A stretch of 35,341 nucleotides of DNA, from NCBI GenBank assembly GCA_003221695.1, contig QHSX01000071.1, forward strand, positions 1 to 35,341. The letters run 5' to 3'. This document shows positions 24,487-32,249 of this stretch, one piece after another. The stretch's first letter is position 1. Every line of letters begins with the position of its first letter. This stretch comes from Candidatus Rokuibacteriota bacterium. Its GTDB lineage: Bacteria > Methylomirabilota > Methylomirabilia > Rokubacteriales > CSP1-6. The notes under the pieces were generated by a model. It was not told where the DNA came from, did not search any database, and saw only the letters and a program-made list of their open reading frames with translations. The position numbers were made by a program, and so were the translations under genes.

Positions 24487-24564
24487 GCGTACTCGGGGTG
24501 CCGAGCTTTGGAGAACCGCGAGCCCGTTGCGAGCCCGGTGGATGATGGTAGGCTAGGGGCCACC

Positions 24565-27090
24565 GTGTCCCTGCGCCGTGCCTCGGTTCTTGCCTTATCC
24601 TCTGTCGCCTTGGCGCTGGTGGGCCGAGCGCCGGCCCTCGCGCAGGTCCCCGGTGGCTTCCTCGAGCTCGCGACCGGCCTGAACGTCCGCCCCCTGCTGA
24701 CCCCGACCGAGATCCAGCTGCTGATCCCGGAACGGGGTCTCTTCACGTTTCCGCCCCCGTACCTGACCCGGGCGGTCCGGCTCACGAACTCGAGCGATTG
24801 CGGCGGAACCGACTGCGTGATCTATGTCGGCTACTCGTACTGGCGCAACATGAACAACCACGTGGGCAGCGACACGATGCTGATCTTCCTCACGCTCGAC
24901 CGCGCCCGTGGCGGCAGCGGCCCGACGCTCTTCAGCTACAACAAGGTCACCGACGCGCTCACCAAGGTTGGGCCCCTCTTCGATCCGGCGAGCCCCCTCA
25001 GCTGGGCCACCGGCGAAGGCTGGTACTTCAGCGCCACCCGGCCGACGACCCTCTATGTCATGGCCGGTCCGAAGCTCCTGCGCTACGACGTCATCGCCAA
25101 GACCTTCGAGACGGTCCTGGACGTCTCGACCCAGCCCGCTCTGTTCGGGACCAACCGATTCGTCTGGCAGACGCACTCGAGCAACGACGATCGCGTCCAT
25201 TCCGCAACCCTGAGGGACGCAACGACGTACCGCGACCTCGGCTGCTTCGCGTATCGCGAGGACACGCAGCAGTTCTTCTACTTCCCTCAGCTCGGCTTCG
25301 AGTACGACGAGTGTCAGATCGATAAGAGCGGCCGCTGGCTCCTGATCAAGGAGAAGCTGGGCACGGATCCCTCTTCCGAGGTCGACAACCGCATCATCGA
25401 CCTCACGACCGGCGTCGAGACCGATCTGCTCGACCGCAATGGCGCCGGTGGCCACTCCGACGACGGCTTTGGCTACATGGTCGCCGCCGACAACCGGAAC
25501 GTGCGACCGAACGCCATCCGGTTGTGGAAGTTTGGCTCAAATCCGCTCGCGCCCGGCCTCGTCGTGTACTACGACCCCCAGTGGATACCTCCGAGCATCG
25601 ACCACATCAGCCACGCCAACGCGATCGCCGGAGTCCCCCCCGAACAGCAATATGTGTGCGGAAGCGGCTCCAGCGCCCTCAACGGTCCGCGCGTCAACGA
25701 GATCGTCTGCTTTCTCCTCGACGGCTCGTTCCGTGTGCTGGTCGTCGCCCCCGTGATGACCGACATGAACGCGTCGGGGGGCGGCGCCAGGTACTCGAAG
25801 TACCCCAAGGGCAACCTCGACGTGACCGGGCAATATTTCATGTGGACGAGCAACCTGGAGGGCTCGCGGCTCGACGCCTTCATCGTCAAGGTCCCGTCCC
25901 AACTGCTGACGGACGGCATCGACCGGGTTCCGCCGACGGCGTCGATGACGGCGCCGATCTCGGGGACGACGGTCACCGGCACGGTCACGACGTCCGCCAC
26001 CGCGGCCGACAACGTCGGCGTCGTCGGTGTCCAGTTCCAGCTCGACGGCGGAAACCTGGGCGCCGAGCGCACGAGCGCTCCGTACTCGTTCGCGTGGGAT
26101 ACGACGACGGTCGCCAACGGCGCCCACACCCTCACCGCCGTCGCCCGCGACGCGGCCGGCAACACCGCCACCGCCAACCCCGTCACGGTCACCGTCAACA
26201 ATCCCGATCTGACGCCGCCCGCGGTCGCGATCACCTCGCCCACCCCCGGTCCGACCTACACCACGAGCAACCCTCTCCTGACGCTCGCGGGGACCGCGTC
26301 CGACATCTTCGGCGTGACCCTGGTGACCTGGGCGAACAACTGGGGCGACATCGGGACGGCGACCGGGACGACGAGCTGGACGGCCAGCGGGATCGTCCTC
26401 AAACTCGGGACGAACGTGTTCACGGTGACGGCGCGGGACGCCGCCGGCAACACCGGAAAAGCCAGCCTCACGGTCACCTTCGTCGACACCGCACCGCCCG
26501 CGGTCGCGATCACCTCGCCCAGCTCCGGTCCGACCTACGCCACGAGTAGCCCTCTGCTGACGCTCGGAGGGACGGCGTCGGACAACGTCGGGGTGACCCT
26601 GGTGACGTGGGCCAACGACCGCAGCAGCGGTGGGACGGCCATCGGGACGGCGAGCTGGACGGCCAGCGGGATCATGCTCCTGCCCGGAACGAACGCGCTG
26701 ACGGTGACGGCGCAAGACGCCACGGGCAACACGGCGACGGCCAGGCTGACGGTCACGCTCGGGACGTTCGAGTTCACCGATGACCCACTCGTGGCGCAGG
26801 GGACGCCCGTCAGGGCGGCGCACATCATGGAGCTCCGGGCGGCGACTGACAGCGTCCGCATGGCCCGCGGGCTGACGCCTTTCGCCTGGACCGATCCCAC
26901 GCTCACGCCGGAGGTCACCCCGGTCAGAGTGGTCCACGTGACGGAGCTCCGGTCAGCGCTGGACGAGGCCTATCAGGCGGCGGGCCGGACGCTTCCCACC
27001 TACACTGATCCCGCGATCGTGGCCGGGCTGACGATCATCGAGGCGATCGACCTGAACGAGGTGCGGGCCGCCGTCCGCGCTCTCGAGTGA
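24565..27090 (+). CDS. Secreted propeller/Ig-repeat protein with C-terminal repeat module
   Basis: An 841-residue exported protein of unknown function. Residues 1-27 are a signal peptide (RRASVLALSSVALALVGRAPALAQ). Residues about 30-450 look like a beta-propeller of short strands (TLFSYNKVTDALTKVG, LLRYDVIAKTFETVLD, RIIDLTTGVETDLLD). Three bacterial Ig-like domains follow at about 454-545, 548-640 and 642-731, each ending GNTATA/GKA-type strands. The last about 108 residues are the module shared with the 28177 gene and the protease. The start is GTG 24565, placing the signal peptide at the N-terminus; an in-frame ATG 57 bases earlier would bury it. There is no c-di-GMP riboswitch in front of this gene. 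Confidence 0.8.
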   Translation: MSLRRASVLALSSVALALVGRAPALAQVPGGFLELATGLNVRPLLTPTEIQLLIPERGLFTFPPPYLTRAVRLTNSSDCGGTDCVIYVGYSYWRNMNNHVGSDTMLIFLTLDRARGGSGPTLFSYNKVTDALTKVGPLFDPASPLSWATGEGWYFSATRPTTLYVMAGPKLLRYDVIAKTFETVLDVSTQPALFGTNRFVWQTHSSNDDRVHSATLRDATTYRDLGCFAYREDTQQFFYFPQLGFEYDECQIDKSGRWLLIKEKLGTDPSSEVDNRIIDLTTGVETDLLDRNGAGGHSDDGFGYMVAADNRNVRPNAIRLWKFGSNPLAPGLVVYYDPQWIPPSIDHISHANAIAGVPPEQQYVCGSGSSALNGPRVNEIVCFLLDGSFRVLVVAPVMTDMNASGGGARYSKYPKGNLDVTGQYFMWTSNLEGSRLDAFIVKVPSQLLTDGIDRVPPTASMTAPISGTTVTGTVTTSATAADNVGVVGVQFQLDGGNLGAERTSAPYSFAWDTTTVANGAHTLTAVARDAAGNTATANPVTVTVNNPDLTPPAVAITSPTPGPTYTTSNPLLTLAGTASDIFGVTLVTWANNWGDIGTATGTTSWTASGIVLKLGTNVFTVTARDAAGNTGKASLTVTFVDTAPPAVAITSPSSGPTYATSSPLLTLGGTASDNVGVTLVTWANDRSSGGTAIGTASWTASGIMLLPGTNALTVTAQDATGNTATARLTVTLGTFEFTDDPLVAQGTPVRAAHIMELRAATDSVRMARGLTPFAWTDPTLTPEVTPVRVVHVTELRSALDEAYQAAGRTLPTYTDPAIVAGLTIIEAIDLNEVRAAVRALE
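25927..26758 (+). repeat. Three Ig-like repeats in the 24565 gene
   Basis: Domains encoded at about 25927-26200, 26210-26490 and 26491-26758. The last two are close copies (PAVAITSP..GPTY, GTASD..GVTLVTWAN, TTSWTASGI, LTVTA.DA.GNTA) and share DNA blocks with the repeats of the 28177 gene, such as GGGACGGCGACCGGGACGAC. Confidence 0.8.
26767..27087 (+). repeat. C-terminal repeat module, copy 1
   Basis: About 107 residues built from three tandem units of 28-38 residues with the pattern TDP-L-(x)-T-VRA-H(I/V)-ELR-A-D. Copies: HIMELRAATDSVR, HVTELRSALDEAY, DLNEVRAAVRALE. The third unit lacks the His. A second copy ends the 28177 gene product and a third begins at 35282. Confidence 0.75.
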
Positions 27091-27247
27091 GGCGATTCCT
27101 CGCGCGGTAGGCGTGTCAGAATGCGCCTCTCTACCGTCGAAGGCGATCCTGCATGTCACTCGCGCCTTCCGCGGCCGATCGGGCGCAACGCGAACGCTTC
27201 CCCGCGATTTCCGGTTATTGCGCGCCCGGATCCGACACGGCCCCTGC
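27091..27247. other. Intergenic stretch upstream of the sigma-54 promoter
   Basis: No gene is visible. A weak stem (GGTAG near 27106 with CTACC near 27131) could end the upstream transcript but has no T-tract. Enhancer sites for a sigma-54 activator would be expected here; I cannot pick out a convincing inverted repeat. Confidence 0.4.
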
Positions 27248-27264
27248 TTGGCACCCTCCCTGCA
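27248..27264 (+). promoter_or_regulatory. Sigma-54 (RpoN) promoter
   Basis: TTGGCAC (27248-27254) and CTGCA (27260-27264) match the -24/-12 elements (TGGCAC, N5, TTGCW) with one mismatch. GG (27250-27251) and GC (27262-27263) are exactly 10 bases apart, the strict sigma-54 rule. Transcription would start near 27275, a few bases before the riboswitch. An RpoN activator of the NtrC type would be needed. Confidence 0.7.
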
Positions 27265-27287
27265 CTAATCCACTACGGATAGAAGAC

Positions 27288-27377
27288 CCCTCCCGATAAG
27301 GGCACACCCGTCGCGAGACGGGGCCGCAAAGCCACGGGTCAAGCAGGGCGCTTGACGGCCGGGCTACCGAAGGAGGG
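27288..27377 (+). promoter_or_regulatory. Cyclic-di-GMP-I (GEMM) riboswitch aptamer
   Basis: Helix P1 pairs CCCTCC (27288-27293) with GGAGGG (27372-27377). Inside are GATAAGGGCAC, a P2 stem CCCGTC/GACGGG (27307-27312, 27317-27322) capped by the GNRA tetraloop GCGA, the hallmark GCAAAGCC (27326-27333), a P3 stem GTCAAGC/GCTTGAC (27338-27344, 27350-27356) and the conserved GGGCTACCGA (27361-27370). These match the class I c-di-GMP aptamer in order and spacing. It lies in the leader of the operon at 27428-31662 directly after a sigma-54 promoter. Confidence 0.88.
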
Positions 27378-27392
27378 CGCAGCACACCTCCC
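27372..27392 (+). promoter_or_regulatory. Alternative hairpin: riboswitch expression platform
   Basis: GGAGGG (27372-27377), the 3' strand of P1, can instead pair with CCTCCC (27387-27392) over a 9-base loop. The two pairings exclude each other. When P1 forms, CTCCC (27388-27392) is free to pair with GGGAG (27417-27421) in the ribosome binding site. This predicts translational repression by c-di-GMP; the sign is inference. Confidence 0.6.
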
Positions 27393-27399
27393 GGGCATT

Positions 27400-27427
27400 G
27401 GTGGTCTTCATCGGAAGGGAGACCACC
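27400..27427 (+). promoter_or_regulatory. Hairpin holding the ribosome binding site in its loop
   Basis: GGTGGTCT (27400-27407) pairs perfectly with AGACCACC (27420-27427), which abuts the ATG at 27428. The GGAAGGG ribosome binding site (27413-27419) is in the 12-base loop. It may present the site to ribosomes in the on state. Confidence 0.55.
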
Positions 27428-28180
27428 ATGTCACCACGTACGACGAGCAGGCGCAGGCTCGTCATCATCACGCTCGTCGCCCTCGTCGCGCTCCCGGCTC
27501 TCGCCCTCGCCACGATCGTCTCCGATCCCATGCGCGTCTTCACGGGGCAGGTGGGCATCGGGGGCACCGCTCCGGCGCTGGCGCGGCTGGACGTCCGCGG
27601 GGACGCCGACACGCGGATCCGGATCGACGGCAGCAAGACCTCGGGCCTCTATTTCACGCGGGCGGGCATCGATGCCGGCACCTTCCGATCCACGGCCACG
27701 GGTCTGGAGGTGTGGACTAGCAACGTCACACTCGCGCTCGCGCTGCAGGGCACCGGAGCCCATTTCCTGGGGAATCTACAGACAGACGGCAACATCAGCT
27801 CGAGATACCAGGACGTCGCGGAGTGGGTCACGGGGCCGCCGTTGCCGGCGGGGACGGTGGTCGTGGCGCAGGACGCGAACCGGGCGATCGCCAGCGACAC
27901 GGCGTACGACACGCGCGTGATCGGCGTCGTCTCTGACCGGCCCGCGCTCCTGCTCGGTGAGCACGGGGCGGACAAGATCAAAATCGCCCACAGCGGTCGC
28001 CTCCGCGTGAAGGTCGTGGCGCCGGTCGCCCCGGGCGACCTCCTGGTAGCGAGCTCTATCTCCGGCCACGCGATGCGCTCGTCACCTCGGGAAGTCAGGC
28101 CCGGGACGATCCTCGGCAAAGCGCTGGAATCCCTGGAGGTGGGACGGGGCGCGGTCCTGACGCTGCTGACACTGCAGTGA
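27428..28180 (+). CDS. Secreted tail-fibre-like protein (VGIG repeat plus chaperone-like C-terminal domain)
   Basis: A 250-residue exported protein, first gene under the c-di-GMP riboswitch. Residues 1-28 are a signal peptide (RRRLVIITLVALVALPALALA). QVGIGGTAPALARLDVRG at 41-58 is the VGIGT-type strand repeat common in phage-tail and adhesin-like proteins. Residues about 127-250 (SSRYQDVAEWV, YDTRVIGVVSDRP, APGDLLVASSISGHAM, PGTILGKALESLEVG) form a beta domain widespread in secreted fibres and resembling phage endosialidase/G2-type C-terminal domains. I cannot tell whether it cleaves itself. The ATG at 27428 follows GGAAGGGAG; a TTG at 27398 is inside the hairpin. It overlaps the next gene (GTGA). 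Confidence 0.78.
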   Translation: MSPRTTSRRRLVIITLVALVALPALALATIVSDPMRVFTGQVGIGGTAPALARLDVRGDADTRIRIDGSKTSGLYFTRAGIDAGTFRSTATGLEVWTSNVTLALALQGTGAHFLGNLQTDGNISSRYQDVAEWVTGPPLPAGTVVVAQDANRAIASDTAYDTRVIGVVSDRPALLLGEHGADKIKIAHSGRLRVKVVAPVAPGDLLVASSISGHAMRSSPREVRPGTILGKALESLEVGRGAVLTLLTLQ

Positions 28181-31100
28181 GCCGCACCGGTCTCGCGCTC
28201 CTCGCCGCGATTGTCGCGATCCTGGCGTGCCCGGTGGACGGCGTCGCGCAGAACGGGACCACGCCCGGGCAAGTGCTCACCTATTCCACGATTCGCTCCA
28301 TCGGGGTCGAGTGGGACATTTCGGGAGACGCCAACCACAACGCCCGAGTCAGCGTCCAGTATCGGGTCCAGGGCACGCCCGCGTGGAGCGCCGCCCTGCC
28401 GCTCGTTCGCGTCGACTACAACGGCTTCAACGGCCTCGCAGGGAGCGTCCTCTTCCTCGATCCCGACACGACCTATGAAGTGAAGCTCGATCTGCTCGAC
28501 CCGGACGGCGGCGCGGCGAGTCGGACCGTGATGGTCGCGACGCGGCCGTTGCCCGCCCTGCCCACGAGCGGCCGGACCTTGCATGTGGTCCCGGGGGCGG
28601 GAGGTGGTGACGGCTCGGCGGCGAACCCGTTCAAAGGGATCGCGGCGGCACAGGCCGTCGCCCAGGCGGGTGACACCTTCCTCGTCCACGCCGGGAGCTA
28701 CAGCGGCCGGACCGCATTCACCAAGCCGGGCATCGACCGCAACTACCTCGTCTGGAAGGGCGCGGGCGATGGCGAAGCGCTCTTTGTCGATGGCATCGAC
28801 GTGTCGGGAAGCCATGTGTGGCTCGAGGGATTGACGGTCAGGAACCTGCCGTATGCCTTGATGTCGAAGAACTGCCCGACCGATGTGGTCCTGAGCCGGA
28901 ACGTGTTCATCAACAACCACTATTCGATCTATCTCCAGCAGGGCGGGAGCTACTGGTACATCGCCGACAACTCCATCACCGGAGACACGCCGGCCGCCAC
29001 CGGGAGCTTCTCCGGTGAAGGCATCGAGATGAACCAACCGTTCTCGGCGTGCGGCTCGAACGGCCACACGGTCGCCCACAATCGGATCACGAATGTGGCC
29101 GACGGGATGTCCTATCCCGGCACCAACGTGGACATCTATGGCAACGACATCTTCGACACCGCCGACGACGGCATCGAACTCGACGAGGGCGGCGCCAACG
29201 TCCGCGTGTGGGGCAACCGCATCCATAACGCCAACCACAACGGCATCGCGTTTCAACCGCAGCAGGGCGCGCCCTGGTACATCATCCGGAACCAGATCGT
29301 GATCAATTCGGAGTCCCCGTTCAAATTCCGCACCACCGATCGGTTCGTGTTGCTGCACAACACCATCGTGGGGTGGGGCAAGATGATCTGCTGCAACGAC
29401 GACCACCTCCTGAGGTCGTTTTCGCGAAACAACCTCTGGATCTCCGCCAACGGCGGCCAGATGTGGTGGTTCCCGGTCGGGGGCGACTGGCGGACGGACC
29501 TCGACTACGACGGGTTCGACTGGGGGTCCGCGTCGGCGCCCTTCACGTACGCAGGCGTCAGTTTCCCGAACCTCCTCGGCCTGGCGGGCGTGGGCCTCGA
29601 GAAAAAAGGTCTCCGCATCGACAAGAACGCCTGCTTTCAGACCTTCAACGTGCCGGGGAATTCGCCGACGACGATCCCACCGCAGTTCATGAGCCTGAAG
29701 GCCGGATGCAACGCGATCGACGCGGGCGCGCTCCTGCCCAACATCAACGACGGCTTTCTCGGAAGCGCGCCGGACCTGGGCGCCTACGAGTTCGGCCAAC
29801 CGCTGCCCGTCTATGGGCCGCGGGCAGTGGGCGATCCGCCGCCGCCGCCGCCCCCGCCGGCCCCGGCCTTGAAGGTGTACCGCGCCGGCGCCCCGATCAC
29901 GCTGGACGGCCTCCTGGGTGAGTGGAGCGGTAGCGACGCAGCCTCGTTCAGCGGGAGCTCCAGCAGCGCCAGCGCGGCCCTGCTGTGGGACGACACGAAC
30001 CTCTATGTGGCGTTCCAGGTGAATGACACGCGGTTGAATGCGACGCAGACGGCCCGCGACGCGGGCACGCTGTACCTGGACGACAGCATCGAGATCTACC
30101 TCGACACCGGCAATGACCGGGCGAGCGCGATGCAGCCCGACGACTACCAGCTCCTGGTGAACCTGAACAACGCCCAGGGGGATCTCCGCGGGACCGGCAC
30201 CGGCAAGGACGCTGCCTGGAACGCGGTCTGGCAGAGCGTGGTCCGGCTCCAGGGCACCCTGAACAATGACGGGGACACCGACAGCGGGTACACCGTCGAG
30301 ATCGCCATTCCGTGGGCGCAGCTCGGCGTGACGCCGACGAGCGGCATGGTGCTCGGGCTGGACCTCGCGGTCGACGACAGCGATCCCACGAGCCCCACCA
30401 CCTACGAGACCTTCGACTGGGCCGGGCTCGCCCCGAATCCCTATGCCCAGCCGTCCCTGTGGAAACAGGTCCAGCTGGTGGGGACGCCGCCCCCGCTCGC
30501 CGACACCACGCCTCCGTCGGTCGCCATCACTGTCCCATCCTCCGGCGCGACCGTGTCGGGGACGGTGACGGTGACGGCGAACGCCTCGGACAACGTGGGC
30601 GTGCTGGGCGTGCAGCTGAGGCTCGACGGCGCGCCGCTGGGCGCGGAGGACACCACGACGCCCTACACCGTCGCCTGGAACACGACGTCAGCGCTCAACG
30701 GGGTTCACACGCTCACCGCCGTTGCCCGCGATGGAGCCGGCAACACCGCGACCTCCGCTCCCGTCGTCGTGACGGTCGGCAATGCCGACGTGACCCCGCC
30801 GACCGTCGCGATCACCTCGCCCACTTCCAGTCCGACCTTCACCACGAACACCTCCTCGATGGCGCTCGGGGGCACCGCGTCGGACAACGTCGGCGTGACC
30901 CAGGTGACGTGGATGAACAGCCGGGGCGGCAACGGGACGGCGACCGGGACGACGAGCTGGACGGCCAGCGGGATCGGCCTCCAGATGGGCACAAACATGC
31001 TGACGGTCCAGGCGCGGGACGCTGCGGGCAACACCGCGACGGACATGTTGACGGTCACGCGGACCGACACCGCGCCACCCACCGTGACCATCAGCGCGCC

Positions 31101-31662
31101 CACCTCCGGTCCCACCTTCACCACGAGCACCTCCTCGCTGACGCTCGCGGGGACCGCGTCGGACAACGTCGGCGTGACCCAGGTGACGTGGATGAACAGC
31201 CTGGGTGGCAACGGGACGGCGACCGGGACGACGAGCTGGACGGCCGGCGTCGCCCTCCAGACGGGGGCAAACGTGCTGACGGTCCAGGCGCGGGACGCCG
31301 CCGGCAACACCGCGACGGCCACGTTGACGGTGACCCTCACGGATACCTTCGCGTTCGCCGATGACCCGCTCGCGGCTCAGAGCACGATGGTCAAGGCGGT
31401 GCACATCCTGGAGCTTCGAGCGGCCATTGACAGCGTCCGCGTGGCCCGCGGGCTGACGGCCTTTGCCTGGACCGACCCCACCCTCACGCCCGGGAGCACC
31501 ACGGCCAGAGCGGTCCACGTGACGGAGCTGCGGTCAGCGCTGAACCAGGCGTATCAGGCGGCGGGCCAGGCGCTGCCGACGTACACCGATGCGCCGGCGG
31601 GAGCCGCCGCGATCAAGGCCACCCACCTGAACGAGGTGCGCACAGCCGTCCGCGCTCTGTAG
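28177..31662 (+). CDS. Large secreted beta-helix/CBM9-like/Ig protein with C-terminal repeat module
   Basis: A 1161-residue exported protein. Residues 1-25 are a signal peptide; about 30-127 an FN3-like domain (TTYEVKLDLLDPDGG); about 135-545 a right-handed parallel beta-helix of the pectate-lyase/NosD type, with repeated short N- and G-rich turns (NVDIYGNDIFDTADDGIELD, NVRVWGNRIHNANHNGIAFQ); then an eight-proline linker (about 554-562); about 565-768 a CBM9-like domain (ITLDGLLGEWSGSDA, LYLDDSIEIYLDTGNDR); three Ig-like domains; and the shared C-terminal module. A polysaccharide-binding or -cleaving surface protein is likely, but no catalytic residues can be assigned. GTG start, coupled to the upstream gene. 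Confidence 0.85.
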   Translation: MSRTGLALLAAIVAILACPVDGVAQNGTTPGQVLTYSTIRSIGVEWDISGDANHNARVSVQYRVQGTPAWSAALPLVRVDYNGFNGLAGSVLFLDPDTTYEVKLDLLDPDGGAASRTVMVATRPLPALPTSGRTLHVVPGAGGGDGSAANPFKGIAAAQAVAQAGDTFLVHAGSYSGRTAFTKPGIDRNYLVWKGAGDGEALFVDGIDVSGSHVWLEGLTVRNLPYALMSKNCPTDVVLSRNVFINNHYSIYLQQGGSYWYIADNSITGDTPAATGSFSGEGIEMNQPFSACGSNGHTVAHNRITNVADGMSYPGTNVDIYGNDIFDTADDGIELDEGGANVRVWGNRIHNANHNGIAFQPQQGAPWYIIRNQIVINSESPFKFRTTDRFVLLHNTIVGWGKMICCNDDHLLRSFSRNNLWISANGGQMWWFPVGGDWRTDLDYDGFDWGSASAPFTYAGVSFPNLLGLAGVGLEKKGLRIDKNACFQTFNVPGNSPTTIPPQFMSLKAGCNAIDAGALLPNINDGFLGSAPDLGAYEFGQPLPVYGPRAVGDPPPPPPPPAPALKVYRAGAPITLDGLLGEWSGSDAASFSGSSSSASAALLWDDTNLYVAFQVNDTRLNATQTARDAGTLYLDDSIEIYLDTGNDRASAMQPDDYQLLVNLNNAQGDLRGTGTGKDAAWNAVWQSVVRLQGTLNNDGDTDSGYTVEIAIPWAQLGVTPTSGMVLGLDLAVDDSDPTSPTTYETFDWAGLAPNPYAQPSLWKQVQLVGTPPPLADTTPPSVAITVPSSGATVSGTVTVTANASDNVGVLGVQLRLDGAPLGAEDTTTPYTVAWNTTSALNGVHTLTAVARDGAGNTATSAPVVVTVGNADVTPPTVAITSPTSSPTFTTNTSSMALGGTASDNVGVTQVTWMNSRGGNGTATGTTSWTASGIGLQMGTNMLTVQARDAAGNTATDMLTVTRTDTAPPTVTISAPTSGPTFTTSTSSLTLAGTASDNVGVTQVTWMNSLGGNGTATGTTSWTAGVALQTGANVLTVQARDAAGNTATATLTVTLTDTFAFADDPLAAQSTMVKAVHILELRAAIDSVRVARGLTAFAWTDPTLTPGSTTARAVHVTELRSALNQAYQAAGQALPTYTDAPAGAAAIKATHLNEVRTAVRAL
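29838..29874 (+). repeat. CCG-rich tract coding a polyproline linker
   Basis: A run of proline codons (eight in a row) separates the beta-helix from the CBM9-like domain. It looks like an ordinary flexible or stiff interdomain linker. Confidence 0.7.
30788..31340 (+). repeat. Near-identical tandem Ig-domain repeats in the 28177 gene
   Basis: Two units with a period of about 279 bases (93 residues). Long DNA blocks are identical between them, for example ACCGCGTCGGACAACGTCGG and GTGACGTGGATGAACAGC, including synonymous positions, pointing to recent duplication or gene conversion. The same blocks recur in diverged form in the 24565 gene. Confidence 0.8.
31348..31659 (+). repeat. C-terminal repeat module, copy 2
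   Basis: Same module as 26767-27087: FADDPLAAQ start, then HILELRAAIDSVR, HVTELRSALNQAY and HLNEVRTAVRAL units. The DNA is also similar (CGGTCAGCGCTG, TATCAGGCGGCGGGCC), so the modules share recent ancestry. Confidence 0.75.
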
Positions 31663-31696
31663 CGGTCTCGATCGTCCGCCCCCTCGAGCAATTTCC

Positions 31697-31723
31697 AGTA
31701 GGGGCAACCCCCACTTGTTTTTT
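31697..31723 (+). terminator. Rho-independent terminator of the riboswitch operon
   Basis: AGT-A-GGGG (31697-31704) pairs with CCCC-C-ACT (to 31715) with one internal A-C mismatch over a CAA(C) loop, and is followed by TTGTTTTTT (31715-31723). It is the clearest intrinsic terminator in the window and separates the beta-helix operon from the PrcB-protease pair. Confidence 0.75.
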
Positions 31724-31763
31724 CCCTTTCGTCTGGCATTGTGATTGCGAACGAGGGGGCTCG

Positions 31764-32249
31764 ATGGTTCTCAGGACGACGTCTACGGTAATCACCGGAG
31801 GCGTCCTCATGTTCGTGGCGGCGTGTTCCGTCCGGGCGGTCGGTCAGGCGGCATCGGAAACCACGGGGGTGCCGTTTGCCACCGTCGCGGGAGGATTCTC
31901 CAGCGGGATCCGCGAGCCGACCCAGATCGTGATCCGGACTCACGACGAGTGGGTCGCGTTCTGGGGGCGACACACACGGACCCAGGTCGCCCCGCCAGTC
32001 GCCCCCGCGGTCGATTTTTCGCGCGAAATGGTCGTCGGCGTCTTCCTGGGGGAGCAGGCGACGGGCGGCTACGAGGTCAAGATCACCAAGGTGGAGCGGA
32101 CCGGCTCCGAGCTTCGCGTGCACTACCGCCGTAAGGCGCCCGATCCGGGCGCCATTCTGGTCCAGGCGCTGACCCAACCCTATCACGTGATCAAGGTGTC
32201 GCGGGATCCCGGCCCCCTGGTCTTCTTCCGCGAGAGTTTGGTGCGATGA
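31764..32249 (+). CDS. PrcB-family protease-complex lipoprotein
   Basis: A 161-residue exported protein with a PrcB C-terminal-type domain. A signal sequence runs to a lipobox-like VAAC with Cys21, so it is probably a lipoprotein (Ser at +2). The domain shows the family pattern: THDEWVAFWGRHT near 59-71, VDFSREMVVGVFLGEQATGGY with the conserved TGGY near 82-102, and ALTQPYHVIKVSRD near the end. In Treponema denticola PrcB joins PrcA and the subtilisin-like PrtP to form dentilisin. Here the next gene, overlapping by ATGA, is a subtilisin-like protease. A role in folding, anchoring or inhibiting that protease is inferred. GAGGGGG precedes the ATG. Confidence 0.82.
   Translation: MVLRTTSTVITGGVLMFVAACSVRAVGQAASETTGVPFATVAGGFSSGIREPTQIVIRTHDEWVAFWGRHTRTQVAPPVAPAVDFSREMVVGVFLGEQATGGYEVKITKVERTGSELRVHYRRKAPDPGAILVQALTQPYHVIKVSRDPGPLVFFRESLVR

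Noticed and set aside
27106-27136. Stem-loop after the 24565 gene considered as a terminator
   Set aside because: The stem is only about 5 bp around a long loop and has no T-tract.
27398-27427. Upstream TTG start for the riboswitch-controlled gene
   Set aside because: It would place ten extra residues before the signal peptide and translate through the ribosome-binding-site hairpin. The ATG at 27428 has GGAAGGGAG upstream.
30788-31340. Tandem repeats considered as a CRISPR array
   Set aside because: The repeat period is about 279 bases, in frame, encoding Ig domains, with no short repeat-spacer pattern. No cas genes are present.
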